Origin: Bacillus sp. CGMCC 1.16541
GTDB taxonomy: Bacteria; Bacillota; Bacilli; Bacillales; Bacillaceae_H
Assembly (NCBI RefSeq): GCF_003184905.1
Contig: NZ_QFRU01000009.1
Span: 92,582 to 156,581 of the forward strand
DNA: 64,000 nt
Direction of reading: 5' to 3'
How positions within the stretch are numbered: position 1 is the stretch's first letter; every line of letters starts with the position of its first letter. The translations under genes were made by a program, and so were the position numbers. Shown in pieces: positions 52,097 through 60,953 of this stretch. Below the pieces are notes generated by a model. That model had not been told where the DNA came from. It ran no database searches and worked only from the letters and a program-made list of their open reading frames with translations.

Positions 52097-52882
52097 TTAT
52101 CCTAAGTCTTTTAAAATAGAATACAACTCTTCTAAATGTGTAATCTCATAGGTTGGGATAACTTCATTTCGCTCTTTGTAATGACGGTTAATCCAGACTG
52201 ATTTAATCCCTACACGAGATGCCCCTAATATGTCTGTCATTAAATTATCTCCAACCATTAATACTTGTTCTTTTTCCACATTCATTTTGTCTAGCGCATG
52301 TTCAAAAATGGTTGGATCTGGTTTACCACGACCGAATGCCCCTGAAATAACGATATGATCAAAATAAGGTGCAATTTCAGGTGTGATTTCTAACTTTGTG
52401 TTTTGTAAATCTGGAGAACCATTTGTTAACAAGAGCAATTGGTACTTTCCTTTTAACTCATCTAGTACATGAAACGTTTCATCATAAACAAACGGATTGT
52501 TGCGACGTTCCATTGGAAAACGCTCAGCTAATTCGTAAGCCAATGCTTCATCGTTGATTCCTAAAGTTTGTAGCCCTTTATTCCAAGCTTCTTTACGATA
52601 TGTAGGGACGATGTCTTTCATTTTACGAAAGTTTTCTTCATCATCTAAGAAGTTTCCCCACAGTCCTTCAAATGGATTAATTCCAATCATTTGTGTAAAC
52701 TCATATGTTTCATAGGAAGCGTATAACTTTCGTGCTGCTTCTCGAACCGCTTCTTCCAATTTTTCTGCATCAATATGATATCTTTCACTTGCATATGTAC
52801 ACGTTGCTCTAAACGCTTCTTTGACACTCTTTTGATCCCATAATAACGTGTCATCTAAATCAAAAAAAATTGCTTTAATCAT
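52097..52882 (-). CDS. HAD-superfamily hydrolase (YjjG/YfnB-like)
   Basis: 261 residues. Motif [10 protein letters not shown] (Asp nucleophile), motif II LLLTNGS, motif III Lys in [10 protein letters not shown], motif [14 protein letters not shown] helical cap domain fills about residues 18-110. The subgroup dephosphorylates nucleoside monophosphates and similar small phosphates. Start MIKAIFF (ATG 52882) follows GGAGGAACAAAAG; the longer reading starts inside that site. Convergent with the DUF4003 gene. Confidence 0.88.
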   Translation of the reverse strand: MIKAIFFDLDDTLLWDQKSVKEAFRATCTYASERYHIDAEKLEEAVREAARKLYASYETYEFTQMIGINPFEGLWGNFLDDEENFRKMKDIVPTYRKEAWNKGLQTLGINDEALAYELAERFPMERRNNPFVYDETFHVLDELKGKYQLLLLTNGSPDLQNTKLEITPEIAPYFDHIVISGAFGRGKPDPTIFEHALDKMNVEKEQVLMVGDNLMTDILGASRVGIKSVWINRHYKERNEVIPTYEITHLEELYSILKDLG

Positions 52883-53002
52883 CTTTTGTTCCTCCAATTG
52901 TTGAAAAAATAAAATAATTCTAATAGTACTAGGTTACAAGGATATATTCAAGTGATATAGTGAGAGTATGGAAATTTATCCAATTAAGTAGAGGTGAGCT
53001 TT

Positions 53003-53989
53003 GTGAAACCTATTTTATTAGGGGTTTGCGCAGCCTTCTTTTTTGCGTTTACCTTTATTTTAAATCGATCAATGGAATTATTAGGAGGGAACTGGCTTTG
53101 GAGTGCTTCGTTGCGTTACTTCTTTATGGTTCCCTTATTAGTGATCATGGTCGTAGCAAGAAAAAAGATGCGTACGATGTTTGCAGTCATGAAAGAACAG
53201 CCTCTTCAATGGCTATGGTGGAGTTTTATCGGATTTGGGCTGTTTTATGCCCCATTATGTTTTGCAGCTGCGTATTCACCTGGCTGGTTAACAGCGGGCA
53301 CATGGCAGATCACCATTATTTCCGGCTCATTACTTGTTCCTTTCTTTTATGAAACGATTCAAACAAAGAATGGAGCCATTAAAGTAAGAGGTAAGATCCC
53401 TTATAAAGGATTAGTGATGTCGCTTATGATCTTATTAGGGATTGTGTTGATGCAAGTAGAACGCGCTACGTCTCTTTCTGTATCAGATATGTTGTTAGGG
53501 TTTATGCCAGTTCTTCTCGCTTCATTTGCTTATCCACTCGGAAACCGCAAAATGATGGAAGTATGCGATGGTCGGTTAGATGCTTATGAGCGAGTTTTAG
53601 GTATGACAATTGCTAGTTTACCACTTTGGATTGTTCTTTCCGTTTATGCCTGGATGACAGATGGATTACCAAGTTCGAATCAGCTCACTCAATCATTTTT
53701 GGTTGCTCTTTGTTCAGGAGTTATCGCAACAGTTTTGTTCTTTAAAGCAACTGATTTGGTTCGAGGTGATATGTCAAAATTAGGAGCTGTTGAAGCAACG
53801 CAATCAATTGCTGTTTTATTTACTCTTGCTGGAGAAGTACTCTTTTTATCAATGTCTTTGCCATCCGTCATTTCTTGGGTTGGAATTGCATTTGTTATCA
53901 TTGGAATGATTCTTCACAGCTACGTATCAAGATCTCCTCAGTCCTTTTCGTTACAAAACAAGAATAAGTCAATCATAAAAAAGGCTTAA
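53003..53989 (+). CDS. Multidrug-resistance efflux (EmrE-like DMT) family transporter
   Basis: 328 residues with ten predicted membrane segments, N-terminus KPILLGVCAAFFFAFTFILN and a central glycine-rich YPLGNRKMME. It fits the DMT superfamily family called multidrug resistance efflux transporter. The substrate is unknown. GTG 53003 is chosen after AGAGGTGAG. Ends in a strong terminator that overlaps its last codons. Confidence 0.82.
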   Translation: MKPILLGVCAAFFFAFTFILNRSMELLGGNWLWSASLRYFFMVPLLVIMVVARKKMRTMFAVMKEQPLQWLWWSFIGFGLFYAPLCFAAAYSPGWLTAGTWQITIISGSLLVPFFYETIQTKNGAIKVRGKIPYKGLVMSLMILLGIVLMQVERATSLSVSDMLLGFMPVLLASFAYPLGNRKMMEVCDGRLDAYERVLGMTIASLPLWIVLSVYAWMTDGLPSSNQLTQSFLVALCSGVIATVLFFKATDLVRGDMSKLGAVEATQSIAVLFTLAGEVLFLSMSLPSVISWVGIAFVIIGMILHSYVSRSPQSFSLQNKNKSIIKKA

Positions 53990-54012
53990 TGATTTATTAA
54001 GCCTTTTTTTAT
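53979..54012 (+). terminator. Terminator of the DMT transporter gene
   Basis: AAAAAGGCTTAAT pairs with ATTAAGCCTTTTT around GATTT; the stem begins in the last codons of the gene. Confidence 0.9.
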
Positions 54013-54019
54013 AAAATAA

Positions 54020-54059
54020 GTCTAAAGCTCAGAGTACAAAACGGCTCTGAGCTTTAGAC
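54020..54059 (-). terminator. Terminator of the vanZ-like gene
   Basis: GTCTAAAGCTCAGAG (54020-54034) pairs perfectly with its inverse at 54045-54059. On the minus strand it is followed by TTATTTTAT. Confidence 0.7.
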
Positions 54060-54106
54060 GTTGTTATTACTAGCCCCCACTTTATATTCCTTCTACATTC
54101 AATCAT

Positions 54107-54688
54107 TTACGTGATGCGAACTACTTTATAAAAGAGTGGATAGAAAACATAGCCAACAAATACGCCTATCACATTTAATAATAAATCATCTACATCCAGA
54201 CTCCCTCGTTTCGTCAAATACTGTGTAAGTTCAATGACTGAGATGGTTACAATTGTTATGATTAAAACAACGAATGTTGATTGGTTGCTCCTTCTTCCCC
54301 ATAACCCATACGGAACGAATAGACCGATGTTAGCAGCAAGGTTGTAGAATGCCACAAGAGGATTTGCTGCACCAGAAAGATAAAGCGTAATGGTCGCAAA
54401 TGGGATGAGGTTCATGTTTCCATATTGCTGTTCACTTGGTCGGTTAAATAATAATATGAGTAGTCCAATTGTATATACTCCTATTAAAACAAGAAATACT
54501 CGATACGACATAGTGATGGTTTCGTTTCTAACTGCATACACGATATATGTAACAAACCCTGTGAAACAAATCCATAAAACAAAAAAGACCATAGGATGTA
54601 AATAAGAATAGAGCGGTGTCAAAATTGGGATGAATCCAATAAATAAACTTTGAGAAAACAAAAATGAAAGAATAGAAGATTTACTCAT
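54107..54688 (-). CDS. VanZ-like family membrane protein
   Basis: 193 residues, five predicted membrane segments. The VanZ-like signature is present: GNMNLIPFATI, NIGLFVPYG and a final ELTQYLTKRGSLDVDDLLLN (conserved E-x-x-Q and D-x-x-D-x-x-x-N). VanZ confers low-level teicoplanin resistance in enterococci; most chromosomal relatives have no known role. ATG after AAAGGATTAATAA. Transcribed convergent to the DMT gene; 50 bases after it on the minus strand is upstream recombinase. Confidence 0.85.
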   Translation of the reverse strand: MSKSSILSFLFSQSLFIGFIPILTPLYSYLHPMVFFVLWICFTGFVTYIVYAVRNETITMSYRVFLVLIGVYTIGLLILLFNRPSEQQYGNMNLIPFATITLYLSGAANPLVAFYNLAANIGLFVPYGLWGRRSNQSTFVVLIITIVTISVIELTQYLTKRGSLDVDDLLLNVIGVFVGYVFYPLFYKVVRIT

Positions 54689-54738
54689 TTATTAATCCTT
54701 TCTATTTATTAGTTTACATAATTATATTATAGTAACTT

Positions 54739-55839
54739 TTATCGGTAGCCAGATTGACGAAATGCATCATACACACTTTCTTCTTGTAGTTTTTCCAAAT
54801 AGACGTTTGTTGTCGCAATGGATGAATGACCCACTACTTGTTTGACAACTGCTAGCGGCACATCTTTTGCTAAGCTATTTGTAATAAAACTGTGTCGAAA
54901 CCAGTGCGGTGAAATGGATGAATTTCCTTGAACGTAATAGACCGCTGATTTCACTACTCGATATAATGTCGTATAAGATAAACGCTCTTTTCGACCGCTT
55001 CGATAGTAATCTTTGATTCGATAAAACAAAGGCGTTGTATCAAAAGGAGAAAAATCTACACTCTCTCCTAACGTCCTTCGATAATCTCGCAAACTTTCTT
55101 CTACTTCTTTAAAGATGGGAATCGTCCGTTCTTTCTTCCCTTTCCCAATAACATCAGCAATAACATTCCCACGTCGATCTTCTCGAAAACTCCCCCAGTT
55201 TAAGCTAAGGAGTTCACTCGAACGAAGGCCACTTAAATAGAGTAGTTTTCCGATTAACCGATTTCGTAATTGATATTGTTCTTTGTATGTCGACACTCTT
55301 ACTACACCTTCGAGACCTCGAACAATCACTTCAGCTTCTCGTTCTGTTAGCTCTCGAAATTCTGTACGATTTTTTCGCTCTTCTTTTTTATCACTGTAAT
55401 GTCCTTTTGCAATCGTTGGCTTTTCAATCCATGTTGTATACAAGGTCGGATAAAAATGCGTTTGATGACCAAACTCCAACAGTCGCTTAAAAAACTCTAG
55501 TTTTCGAGCGGCAGACCGGTTGGCATATTTTTCAGTCATTACTCGGTTAAACAGTTTTACTTCCATAAATCCAATTTCTTTTAACGAAATTTTTTGTTCA
55601 TAAAAAAAGTGTAGGATGTTTCGCATGTCTTGATTGTACGCACGAATGGTATGTGGAGATAATGACTTTCGTAATACTTTTAATGAAAAAAACAAATCAA
55701 CAAATTCTTCGTCAGTTGCGTGAGTTAAATCCAAATCATTTTCTTCGTTAATAAATTGACGAGAATGAAACTCATTTTTTAGTTGTTGAAATGATGTTGA
55801 TGATTGCTTTAAGAAATTAGATTGATTGACTAAATCCAT
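54739..55839 (-). CDS. Tyrosine recombinase (Xer/phage integrase family)
   Basis: 366 residues. An N-terminal SAM-like DNA-binding domain (about 50-140) is followed by the catalytic domain with Arg in SGLRSSELL, Lys in GKGKKERTIPI, HxxR in SPHWFRHSF, His in VVGHSSIATT and the Tyr nucleophile in TTNVYLEKL. All six active residues are present. It is larger than XerC/XerD (about 300) and near XerS length (356). No phage genes or excisionase lie next to it. Start is ATG 55839 after GTAGGTG. A long hairpin 220 bases upstream may be related to it. Confidence 0.87.
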   Translation of the reverse strand: MDLVNQSNFLKQSSTSFQQLKNEFHSRQFINEENDLDLTHATDEEFVDLFFSLKVLRKSLSPHTIRAYNQDMRNILHFFYEQKISLKEIGFMEVKLFNRVMTEKYANRSAARKLEFFKRLLEFGHQTHFYPTLYTTWIEKPTIAKGHYSDKKEERKNRTEFRELTEREAEVIVRGLEGVVRVSTYKEQYQLRNRLIGKLLYLSGLRSSELLSLNWGSFREDRRGNVIADVIGKGKKERTIPIFKEVEESLRDYRRTLGESVDFSPFDTTPLFYRIKDYYRSGRKERLSYTTLYRVVKSAVYYVQGNSSISPHWFRHSFITNSLAKDVPLAVVKQVVGHSSIATTNVYLEKLQEESVYDAFRQSGYR

Positions 55840-55848
55840 TTGATTCAC

Positions 55849-56059
55849 CTACTTTTATGAAAAAATATGTAAAATAAACCCAATCTCTTCAAAACGCAAT
55901 AAACCCTTCTATTTTAAACTTTCTCTGTTTTGATACCTATCATATTACCAAGTATGTAAAAACTAAAATTTACCCTATTTAAAGAAGTCGTTTTTCAGCA
56001 TCACTTTATAAAAAATCCATATAATGGAATAAAATATTAGTTTTCCTATCATTCTTTTA
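55849..56059. other. AT-rich spacer upstream of the recombinase
   Basis: No gene is visible. It should hold the recombinase promoter on the minus strand but I could not fix one. It runs up to the long hairpin at 56060. Confidence 0.4.
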
Positions 56060-56114
56060 CTTTATCATACTAACGCTCGATAAGATAGTGTTATCTTGCG
56101 TTAGTATGATAAAG
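56060..56114. repeat. Long hairpin or cruciform, possible recombination site
   Basis: TTTATCATACTAACGC (56061-56076) is repeated perfectly inverted at 56098-56113 (the C-G pair at 56060/56114 adds one). Inside it AAGATA-GTGT-TATCTT continues the stem, giving about 23 base pairs with a five-base bulge (56077-56081) and a four-base loop. Neither strand has a T-run after it, so it is not a terminator. It lies between the recombinase and an acetyltransferase gene. Confidence 0.75.
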
Positions 56115-56176
56115 GATTTTACACACAAAAAAAAAGACCTCTTCAATAAACAAGAAGTAAGTGGTTCGTAACCTAC

Positions 56177-56626
56177 TTATGCAAAATGAAACGCATGCGA
56201 TGACTTTTCATAATACGATGTTTGAACAAATCCCAGCGATTGATAAAAAGAAGCTGCTTCATCTGAATCTGTATGTATCACAATCGTAGAAAAATAATAT
56301 TGAGCGTAATCCAAAATCGTTTCCGCTAGTTCCGTTCCAATTCCTTTTCGACGTACACTTTTCTTTACATAAAATCTTCGCATTCGACCAACTTGTGGTT
56401 CTTTAGAATAAGAATCTCTATTGATGTCTCCAATAGCAATTAATTGTTCCTCTTCATTATATACACCAAACAACGCTTCACCTCGATTGGTGAAACGATT
56501 AATGCCGCTAAAGTATTCATTGGTTAAGCGATCAACAAATGCATAGCCTTCCTCTAAGCTTTCTTGTAAAAGTAAATGAATGTCTTCATATGTGAGTTGC
56601 GTCAACAAATCAATTTGAATATGCAT
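56177..56626 (-). CDS. GNAT family N-acetyltransferase
   Basis: 149 residues. The acetyl-CoA loop is VRRKGIGTELAE, preceded by the beta-strand GRMRRFYV, and followed by FYQSLGFVQT. Substrate unknown. Start MHIQIDLLTQ (ATG 56626) after AAGAAGGTG; a reading 20 codons longer lacks a ribosome site. A run of nine T on the minus strand just after the gene, behind a weak CTTC/GAAG stem, probably terminates it. Confidence 0.82.
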   Translation of the reverse strand: MHIQIDLLTQLTYEDIHLLLQESLEEGYAFVDRLTNEYFSGINRFTNRGEALFGVYNEEEQLIAIGDINRDSYSKEPQVGRMRRFYVKKSVRRKGIGTELAETILDYAQYYFSTIVIHTDSDEAASFYQSLGFVQTSYYEKSSHAFHFA

Positions 56627-56740
56627 CCGATTGCACCTTCTTTTCTGTTTTTTTACAGAAGCTCTATCCATTCTATGGTAAAGCAAAAGAAAAGATGACG
56701 AGAAGGAGATATACCATTACTAAACGGAGGAGATGAAGAA

Positions 56741-56815
56741 ATGGATCACTTCTTTTTAAAACTTTTTATAAAAATGACTTTTCCTCTTAAGAAAGCGTTG
56801 AAATATACAGGATAA
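56741..56815 (+). CDS. Possible 24-residue cationic peptide
   Basis: The open frame MDHFFLKLFIKMTFPLKKAL plus KYTG follows ACGGAGGAG by nine bases. It would be an amphipathic, positively charged helix with aromatic residues. No family, promoter or terminator is clear, so it may be chance. A second ribosome-like AGAAGGAGAT lies 35 bases upstream with no start codon. Confidence 0.35.
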   Translation: MDHFFLKLFIKMTFPLKKALKYTG

Positions 56816-56903
56816 GGGGCATGTTTCTCGTATTTATATAAAGAGAATAAAACTGCACACCACGACCATGCTTCCCACCAAAAATGAAAAGGACGTGAAT
56901 TTC

Positions 56904-57839
56904 TTGTTTGAAGTCAAAGCGTTTCCTGATTTTTCATGGTCTTATTCCCGTCATAACATGTTAATGGAATGTGCAAAAAAGTATGCCTATCATTATTACC
57001 TCTCTCATAATGGGTGGCTATCGACAAGTCCTTCTCTTTCAAAAGATGCCTATCGATTAAAAAAGCTCAGCAATCTTCCTGCTTTATTTGGTCAACTTGT
57101 TCACGAAGAAATTGAATACGTTATTGAAGACTTTTTAAAAACGGGTGTGATTCCTCACGAAGCTGAACTTGAACACCGCATTCGCTTGCAATTACGACGC
57201 ATCTTTTTACAATCTAAAGATCAAAAGCAGCAATGGTTAAAAAAACCGAATCACTACCATATGCTACATGAAATTTATTACTACGATCAGTTATCTGAAA
57301 AAGAGATTGAGAACATCCATGAAAAATTGAACGCCTGCTTGAAACACTTTTTAACAAGTAAATCTTTTCAAGAAATTGTGAAAACAAAAGATGTGCACAA
57401 ATGTGAATCCGAACGATTTCGTTTCATGGAAATTGAGGGTGTGAAAGTGTATGTGGTCATAGATTTAATGTATCAAGATGCTGCAAGGAACAAGTGGGTC
57501 ATTATTGATTGGAAAACCGGAAAGAAATCAGCAGATGATGTTGGACAATTAGCTCTTTATGCTCTTTATTTAATAAGAGAGTTAGATGTGGCAATTGAAG
57601 ACATTGAGATTCGAAACGAATACTTGTTAACAGGTGGGTGTCATACGTATCAACTCACAAAGAATGAGATTGATGGTATGTATGAACAAATGAAAGTAAG
57701 TATACAATACATGAGGCAATATCAAAAGGATAGCGAAACAAATGAACCACTTGCATTATCACAGTTTTTGCAAACAACAAACACGTTTCGTTGTGAAATG
57801 TGTAACTATAAAGAACTATGCCAAAAAACCGCTCACTAA
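56904..57839 (+). CDS. RecB-like PD-(D/E)XK nuclease with AddB/Cas4-type cysteine set
   Basis: 311 residues. Nuclease motifs: GQLVHEEIEYV (His), VYVVIDLM (Asp), IIDWKTGKK (Asp and Lys) and QLALYALYL (Q-x-x-x-Y). One Cys near the N-terminus (SRHNMLMECAKKYAYHYY) and three at the end (FRCEMCNYKELCQ) are placed as in AddB, Dna2 and Cas4, where four Cys hold a 4Fe-4S cluster. It would be a DNA exonuclease or flap-type nuclease. TTG 56904 is preferred, as AAAAGGA lies before it; the ATG 36 bases earlier has no site. No cas or add genes are near. Confidence 0.85.
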   Translation: MFEVKAFPDFSWSYSRHNMLMECAKKYAYHYYLSHNGWLSTSPSLSKDAYRLKKLSNLPALFGQLVHEEIEYVIEDFLKTGVIPHEAELEHRIRLQLRRIFLQSKDQKQQWLKKPNHYHMLHEIYYYDQLSEKEIENIHEKLNACLKHFLTSKSFQEIVKTKDVHKCESERFRFMEIEGVKVYVVIDLMYQDAARNKWVIIDWKTGKKSADDVGQLALYALYLIRELDVAIEDIEIRNEYLLTGGCHTYQLTKNEIDGMYEQMKVSIQYMRQYQKDSETNEPLALSQFLQTTNTFRCEMCNYKELCQKTAH

Positions 57840-57862
57840 ACATGTTTAATGAGCGGTTTTCT
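57822..57862. terminator. Terminator shared by the nuclease and vanW genes
   Basis: AAAACCGCTCACTAAAC pairs with GTTTAATGAGCGGTTTT with one mismatch; it lies between two convergent stop codons. Confidence 0.9.
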
Positions 57863-58827
57863 TATAAGTAGCGCTGAGCAGTACGCACTTCAACGGTTAA
57901 TGTACCTTGCGCTTTATTCATGATGGTTTTTATAATGACTGGATAGTCTTTATCGTTCATAAATTTATAATCAGGTCCACCCCAGGAAACAGTTGCATCA
58001 CGTCCTGCAGGTACATACCCTACTTCTTTTGAATGGTGAGTACGAGTCGTTGTTTTTAATCCTGCTTCGTCTACAGCATTAAACAAAGTAGAAGATGTTT
58101 GACAGATTCCTCCGCCAATGCCCATTACCAACTCTTTTTCAATAATTTCAGGTGCGGGTTGATAACCTCTTTCAGCTGTGCGCTCTCCAACTACTTCATT
58201 ATAAGAAAAAGAATCACCGGGTCCTAACACAACCTGTTGAATGGCTTGAGCAGATAGTTCAATATTCCGTGTACGTCCTGTATCACCTGCATTAAATTTG
58301 GTTGTGTACGTACCAATAACCGTTTCGTTAATGCCTCGTACGTTTTCCGCTGTTATATTTGGTGCAGTTTCATAGATTGGTACGGCTACGTCAAAACGCT
58401 CTAACGTTAAACTGCGTAAATTCTCCATTAATTCTTTCTCTTTTAAAACAACTCGTTTTTGTCCACCAACAAGCTGTCCATTACTATCTAACTTTACATT
58501 CTTCATCGGTTGATCATATTGCTTTGCCAATTCTTTCGCCAACTTTTCAATATCTGCTTTGTACGTTTTTTCATCGTTAAAATGAATGGGATCGTATTGT
58601 TGAATCACTTGGCCTGTTCGCGAATCTTTTAGCTGATATGTATAATTCGCAGGAGTTGGAACAAGAGCTTTTGGCACTTCCTCTACGACTTCTTCGATAA
58701 TTTCTTCGCTAATTTGCTTTGTCGCTTCTACTTGTTTAGGAAGTGAATGGTCTTCATACATATCATAAGCAAAATATGCATTTAACGAAACCGAAACAAT
58801 TAAAAGTGACCCTAGAATTTTTTTCAT
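57862..58827 (-). CDS. VanW family protein
   Basis: 321 residues. One N-terminal membrane anchor (about 3-22) and an extracellular part with an early peptidoglycan-binding-4-like region (about 60-150) and a C-terminal VanW domain (about 165-300) with NIELSAQAIQQVVLGPG, FSYNEVVGERT and MGIGGGICQTSSTLFNA. Role in cell-wall biology is assumed from vanW in enterococcal vancomycin clusters, but no activity is proven; no van resistance genes other than a distant VanZ-like protein are here. ATG after AAGGGGGACCAT. Confidence 0.88.
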   Translation of the reverse strand: MKKILGSLLIVSVSLNAYFAYDMYEDHSLPKQVEATKQISEEIIEEVVEEVPKALVPTPANYTYQLKDSRTGQVIQQYDPIHFNDEKTYKADIEKLAKELAKQYDQPMKNVKLDSNGQLVGGQKRVVLKEKELMENLRSLTLERFDVAVPIYETAPNITAENVRGINETVIGTYTTKFNAGDTGRTRNIELSAQAIQQVVLGPGDSFSYNEVVGERTAERGYQPAPEIIEKELVMGIGGGICQTSSTLFNAVDEAGLKTTTRTHHSKEVGYVPAGRDATVSWGGPDYKFMNDKDYPVIIKTIMNKAQGTLTVEVRTAQRYL

Positions 58828-59050
58828 ATGGTCCCCCTTATCCTGACTTTGATTTCTCTTTTATGTCATTTTTATCACAATTATTTCAAACACCTTACAA
58901 TTTCAATATTATATAAGAATTTACAGATGTTAGCTATTAAAACTAGTAGAATTTTAGCCGATATATGAATATTTTTTAAAAAACACATCTTTTTTCATGA
59001 GATTGATAAAGTTATGCACTACTAGAGAACTAGTTTAGATGGAAATAGTT

Positions 59051-59095
59051 AAAAAAAGAGCGTCAACTTTTACATGTGTTGACGCTCTTTTTTTA
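59051..59095. terminator. Terminator of the Nudix gene
   Basis: AAAAAAAGAGCGTCAA pairs perfectly with TTGACGCTCTTTTTTT around CTTTTACATGTG. It mainly serves the minus-strand Nudix gene; the rest of 58828-59050 is AT-rich with no gene. Confidence 0.9.
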
Positions 59096-59710
59096 TGACT
59101 CAATGACTTCTAAAAAATGATGTAAAATTCGTGCGGTTAGCCCCCAGATTACTTTGTCTTTATAATAGTAAAAATACTCTTCCATCGCTCTTGTTTGCCA
59201 ATTGTACTCTTCTCCATTTGCAATGAGGTGAAACGGAAACGTTGATTCAGGTTTACCTTCATATTGTACGCTATAACGTTCAGGTGGGGTCTGTTTAAAA
59301 TGTTCAAGAGGGACGGTAAACACTTCAGCGACCTCTGCTTGGTTAGGGGTGAAAGAAGACACTTTGTGTAACACTCCGACATATGGATAAATAATTGTAC
59401 CAAATGGTGAAATCATATAGTCAAGCGGTTGAACATGCATAATTTGCTCTTTCGTAATGCGAAGTTCTTCCATCGTTTCACGTATTGCAGTGTACTTTTC
59501 GTCTTTATCGGTTTCATCTACTTTACCACCTGGAAAACAAATTTCACCTGGCTGTCTCCTCATGTTAAACGCTCTGACTTCAAATAAAACATGAAGACCA
59601 TCGGCTTTTTCAACGAGCGGGACTAATACAGAAAAGTGCTTAAATGTTTCTGCACCTAAAAGCTGAGGGGTATGATTTTTTAGCTTCTCATTAATTTGCT
59701 TAATATTCAT
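59093..59710 (-). CDS. Nudix hydrolase, CoA pyrophosphatase type
   Basis: 205 residues. The Nudix box runs from FPGGKVDETDKDEKY to REYMEEL-like AIRETMEELRI, and the CoA-specific motif upstream reads FNMRRQPGEICFPGG (consensus LLRxxRExxFPGG). It would split CoA into phosphopantetheine and 3',5'-ADP. Start MNIKQINEKL (ATG 59710) after AGGAAGTG; the longer reading lacks a site. Divergent from the ring-cleaving dioxygenase gene. Confidence 0.88.
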   Translation of the reverse strand: MNIKQINEKLKNHTPQLLGAETFKHFSVLVPLVEKADGLHVLFEVRAFNMRRQPGEICFPGGKVDETDKDEKYTAIRETMEELRITKEQIMHVQPLDYMISPFGTIIYPYVGVLHKVSSFTPNQAEVAEVFTVPLEHFKQTPPERYSVQYEGKPESTFPFHLIANGEEYNWQTRAMEEYFYYYKDKVIWGLTARILHHFLEVIES

Positions 59711-59833
59711 TCTATTACACTTCCTAATTTGTCTGTACATTTACATTTTACACCACTTACGACGTATTTTAACCAACTTGTATTAATCGTACCATATATT
59801 AACCATTCACCAAAAGTCTCAAATTGATATATC

Positions 59834-59862
59834 TTGAATGGAGGGTATTTTTTGATTATACT
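59834..59862 (+). promoter_or_regulatory. Sigma-A promoter of the dioxygenase gene, with an MhqR-like half-site
   Basis: TTGAAT (59834-59839), 17-base spacer, TATACT (59857-59862). The -35 is embedded in ATCTTGAAT, which resembles half of the MhqR operator of Bacillus (ATCTCGAATTCGAGAT-like). The second half is not preserved, so the regulator is uncertain. Confidence 0.5.
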
Positions 59863-59899
59863 ATAAAGTAAGAACATATCCAGAAGGAGGCTATCTATC

Positions 59900-60877
59900 A
59901 TGGATTTAAAGCCGTTAAAAGGACACCATCATGTTTCAGCTATTACTGCTAATGCTCAAAAGAACTATGAATTTTATACTCAACTATTAGGTCTGCGCTT
60001 AGTTAAAAAATCTGTCAACCAAGATGATACATCCGTTTATCATTTATTTTATGCAGATGAGCGGGGTAATCCTGGTACAGATCTAACATTCTTTGAAATT
60101 CCAAATGCAGGTCAAACATACCCTGGTACAAATAGTATCTCCACGATTTCTCTCCGTGTTGCAAATGATGCTTCTCTTTTATATTGGAAAGAACGCTTTG
60201 AACAACATAGCATCAATCATGATGAAATCTCATATGAAACAGGACGTGCTGTCTTAACTTTTCGTGATTTTGAAGGACAACGCTTAGCACTTGTTTCTGA
60301 TGAAGAAAATAGCGGGGTAAAGGGTGGAACTCCTTGGAACAAAAGTCCAATTCCTAAACAGTATGGTATTCTTGGTTTAGGTCCCGTACGATTGACAGTA
60401 TACCGTTCAGAACAAACCGCACACATCTTAACAAATCTACTAGGGTATCAAGAAACAAGAAGTTATCCGTCTCCGGTGCTTAATCAGGATCCAATTCGTG
60501 TTTTTGAAACAGGTGAAGGAGGAACCGGTGCAGAGATTCATCTTGAAGGTCGCAAAGATTTACCGTTGGAGCGTCCTGGTCGTGGGAGTGTTCACCATGT
60601 TGCCCTGCGTGTAGAAGATGCTGAGGAATTAAAAAAATGGGTAACATTTATTACTGAAGCCAATCTACCTAACTCTGGATTTGTTGAACGTTATTATTTC
60701 CGTTCATTGTATTTCCGTGATCCAAATGGTATTTTATTTGAACTTGCTACTGATGGACCAGGATTTGAAAATGATGAATCATTTGAACATTTAGGTGAGA
60801 AGTTAGCATTACCACCTTATCTTGAACATCAACGCGAAGCAATTGAAGAAAGCTTAAAACCACTTCATACAAAATAA
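59900..60877 (+). CDS. Ring-cleaving dioxygenase of the MhqA/MhqE/MhqO type (VOC fold)
   Basis: 325 residues, two vicinal-oxygen-chelate halves. Metal ligands: His in GHHHVSAIT near the start, His in GSVHHVALRVED in the second half, and Glu in GILFELATDGPGF. In B. subtilis MhqA, MhqE and MhqO detoxify quinones under MhqR control. Here it is a single gene with its own promoter and terminator. Start ATG after AGAAGGAGGC. Confidence 0.88.
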   Translation: MDLKPLKGHHHVSAITANAQKNYEFYTQLLGLRLVKKSVNQDDTSVYHLFYADERGNPGTDLTFFEIPNAGQTYPGTNSISTISLRVANDASLLYWKERFEQHSINHDEISYETGRAVLTFRDFEGQRLALVSDEENSGVKGGTPWNKSPIPKQYGILGLGPVRLTVYRSEQTAHILTNLLGYQETRSYPSPVLNQDPIRVFETGEGGTGAEIHLEGRKDLPLERPGRGSVHHVALRVEDAEELKKWVTFITEANLPNSGFVERYYFRSLYFRDPNGILFELATDGPGFENDESFEHLGEKLALPPYLEHQREAIEESLKPLHTK

Positions 60878-60886
60878 TAAGCTTTT

Positions 60887-60930
60887 TCGGCCGTCAGAAT
60901 AGGTATTCATTGTATACTGACGGCCTTTTT
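60887..60930. terminator. Terminator between the dioxygenase and CBS genes
   Basis: GGCCGTCAG (60889-60897) pairs perfectly with CTGACGGCC (60917-60925), then TTTTT. Confidence 0.9.
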
Positions 60931-60953
60931 AGGCTGTTTCTGTCATTTGTTGT

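Noticed and set aside
53979..54688. Glycopeptide resistance cluster from VanZ- and VanW-like genes
   Set aside because: The two genes are 3 kb apart, on separate transcripts, with no vanHAX, vanRS or vanY; both families are common chromosomal genes in Bacillus.
56701..56720. AGAAGGAGATATACC resembling an expression-vector ribosome site
   Set aside because: The likeness is coincidental to a phage T7 leader; the flanking sequence is ordinary host DNA and no vector parts are present.
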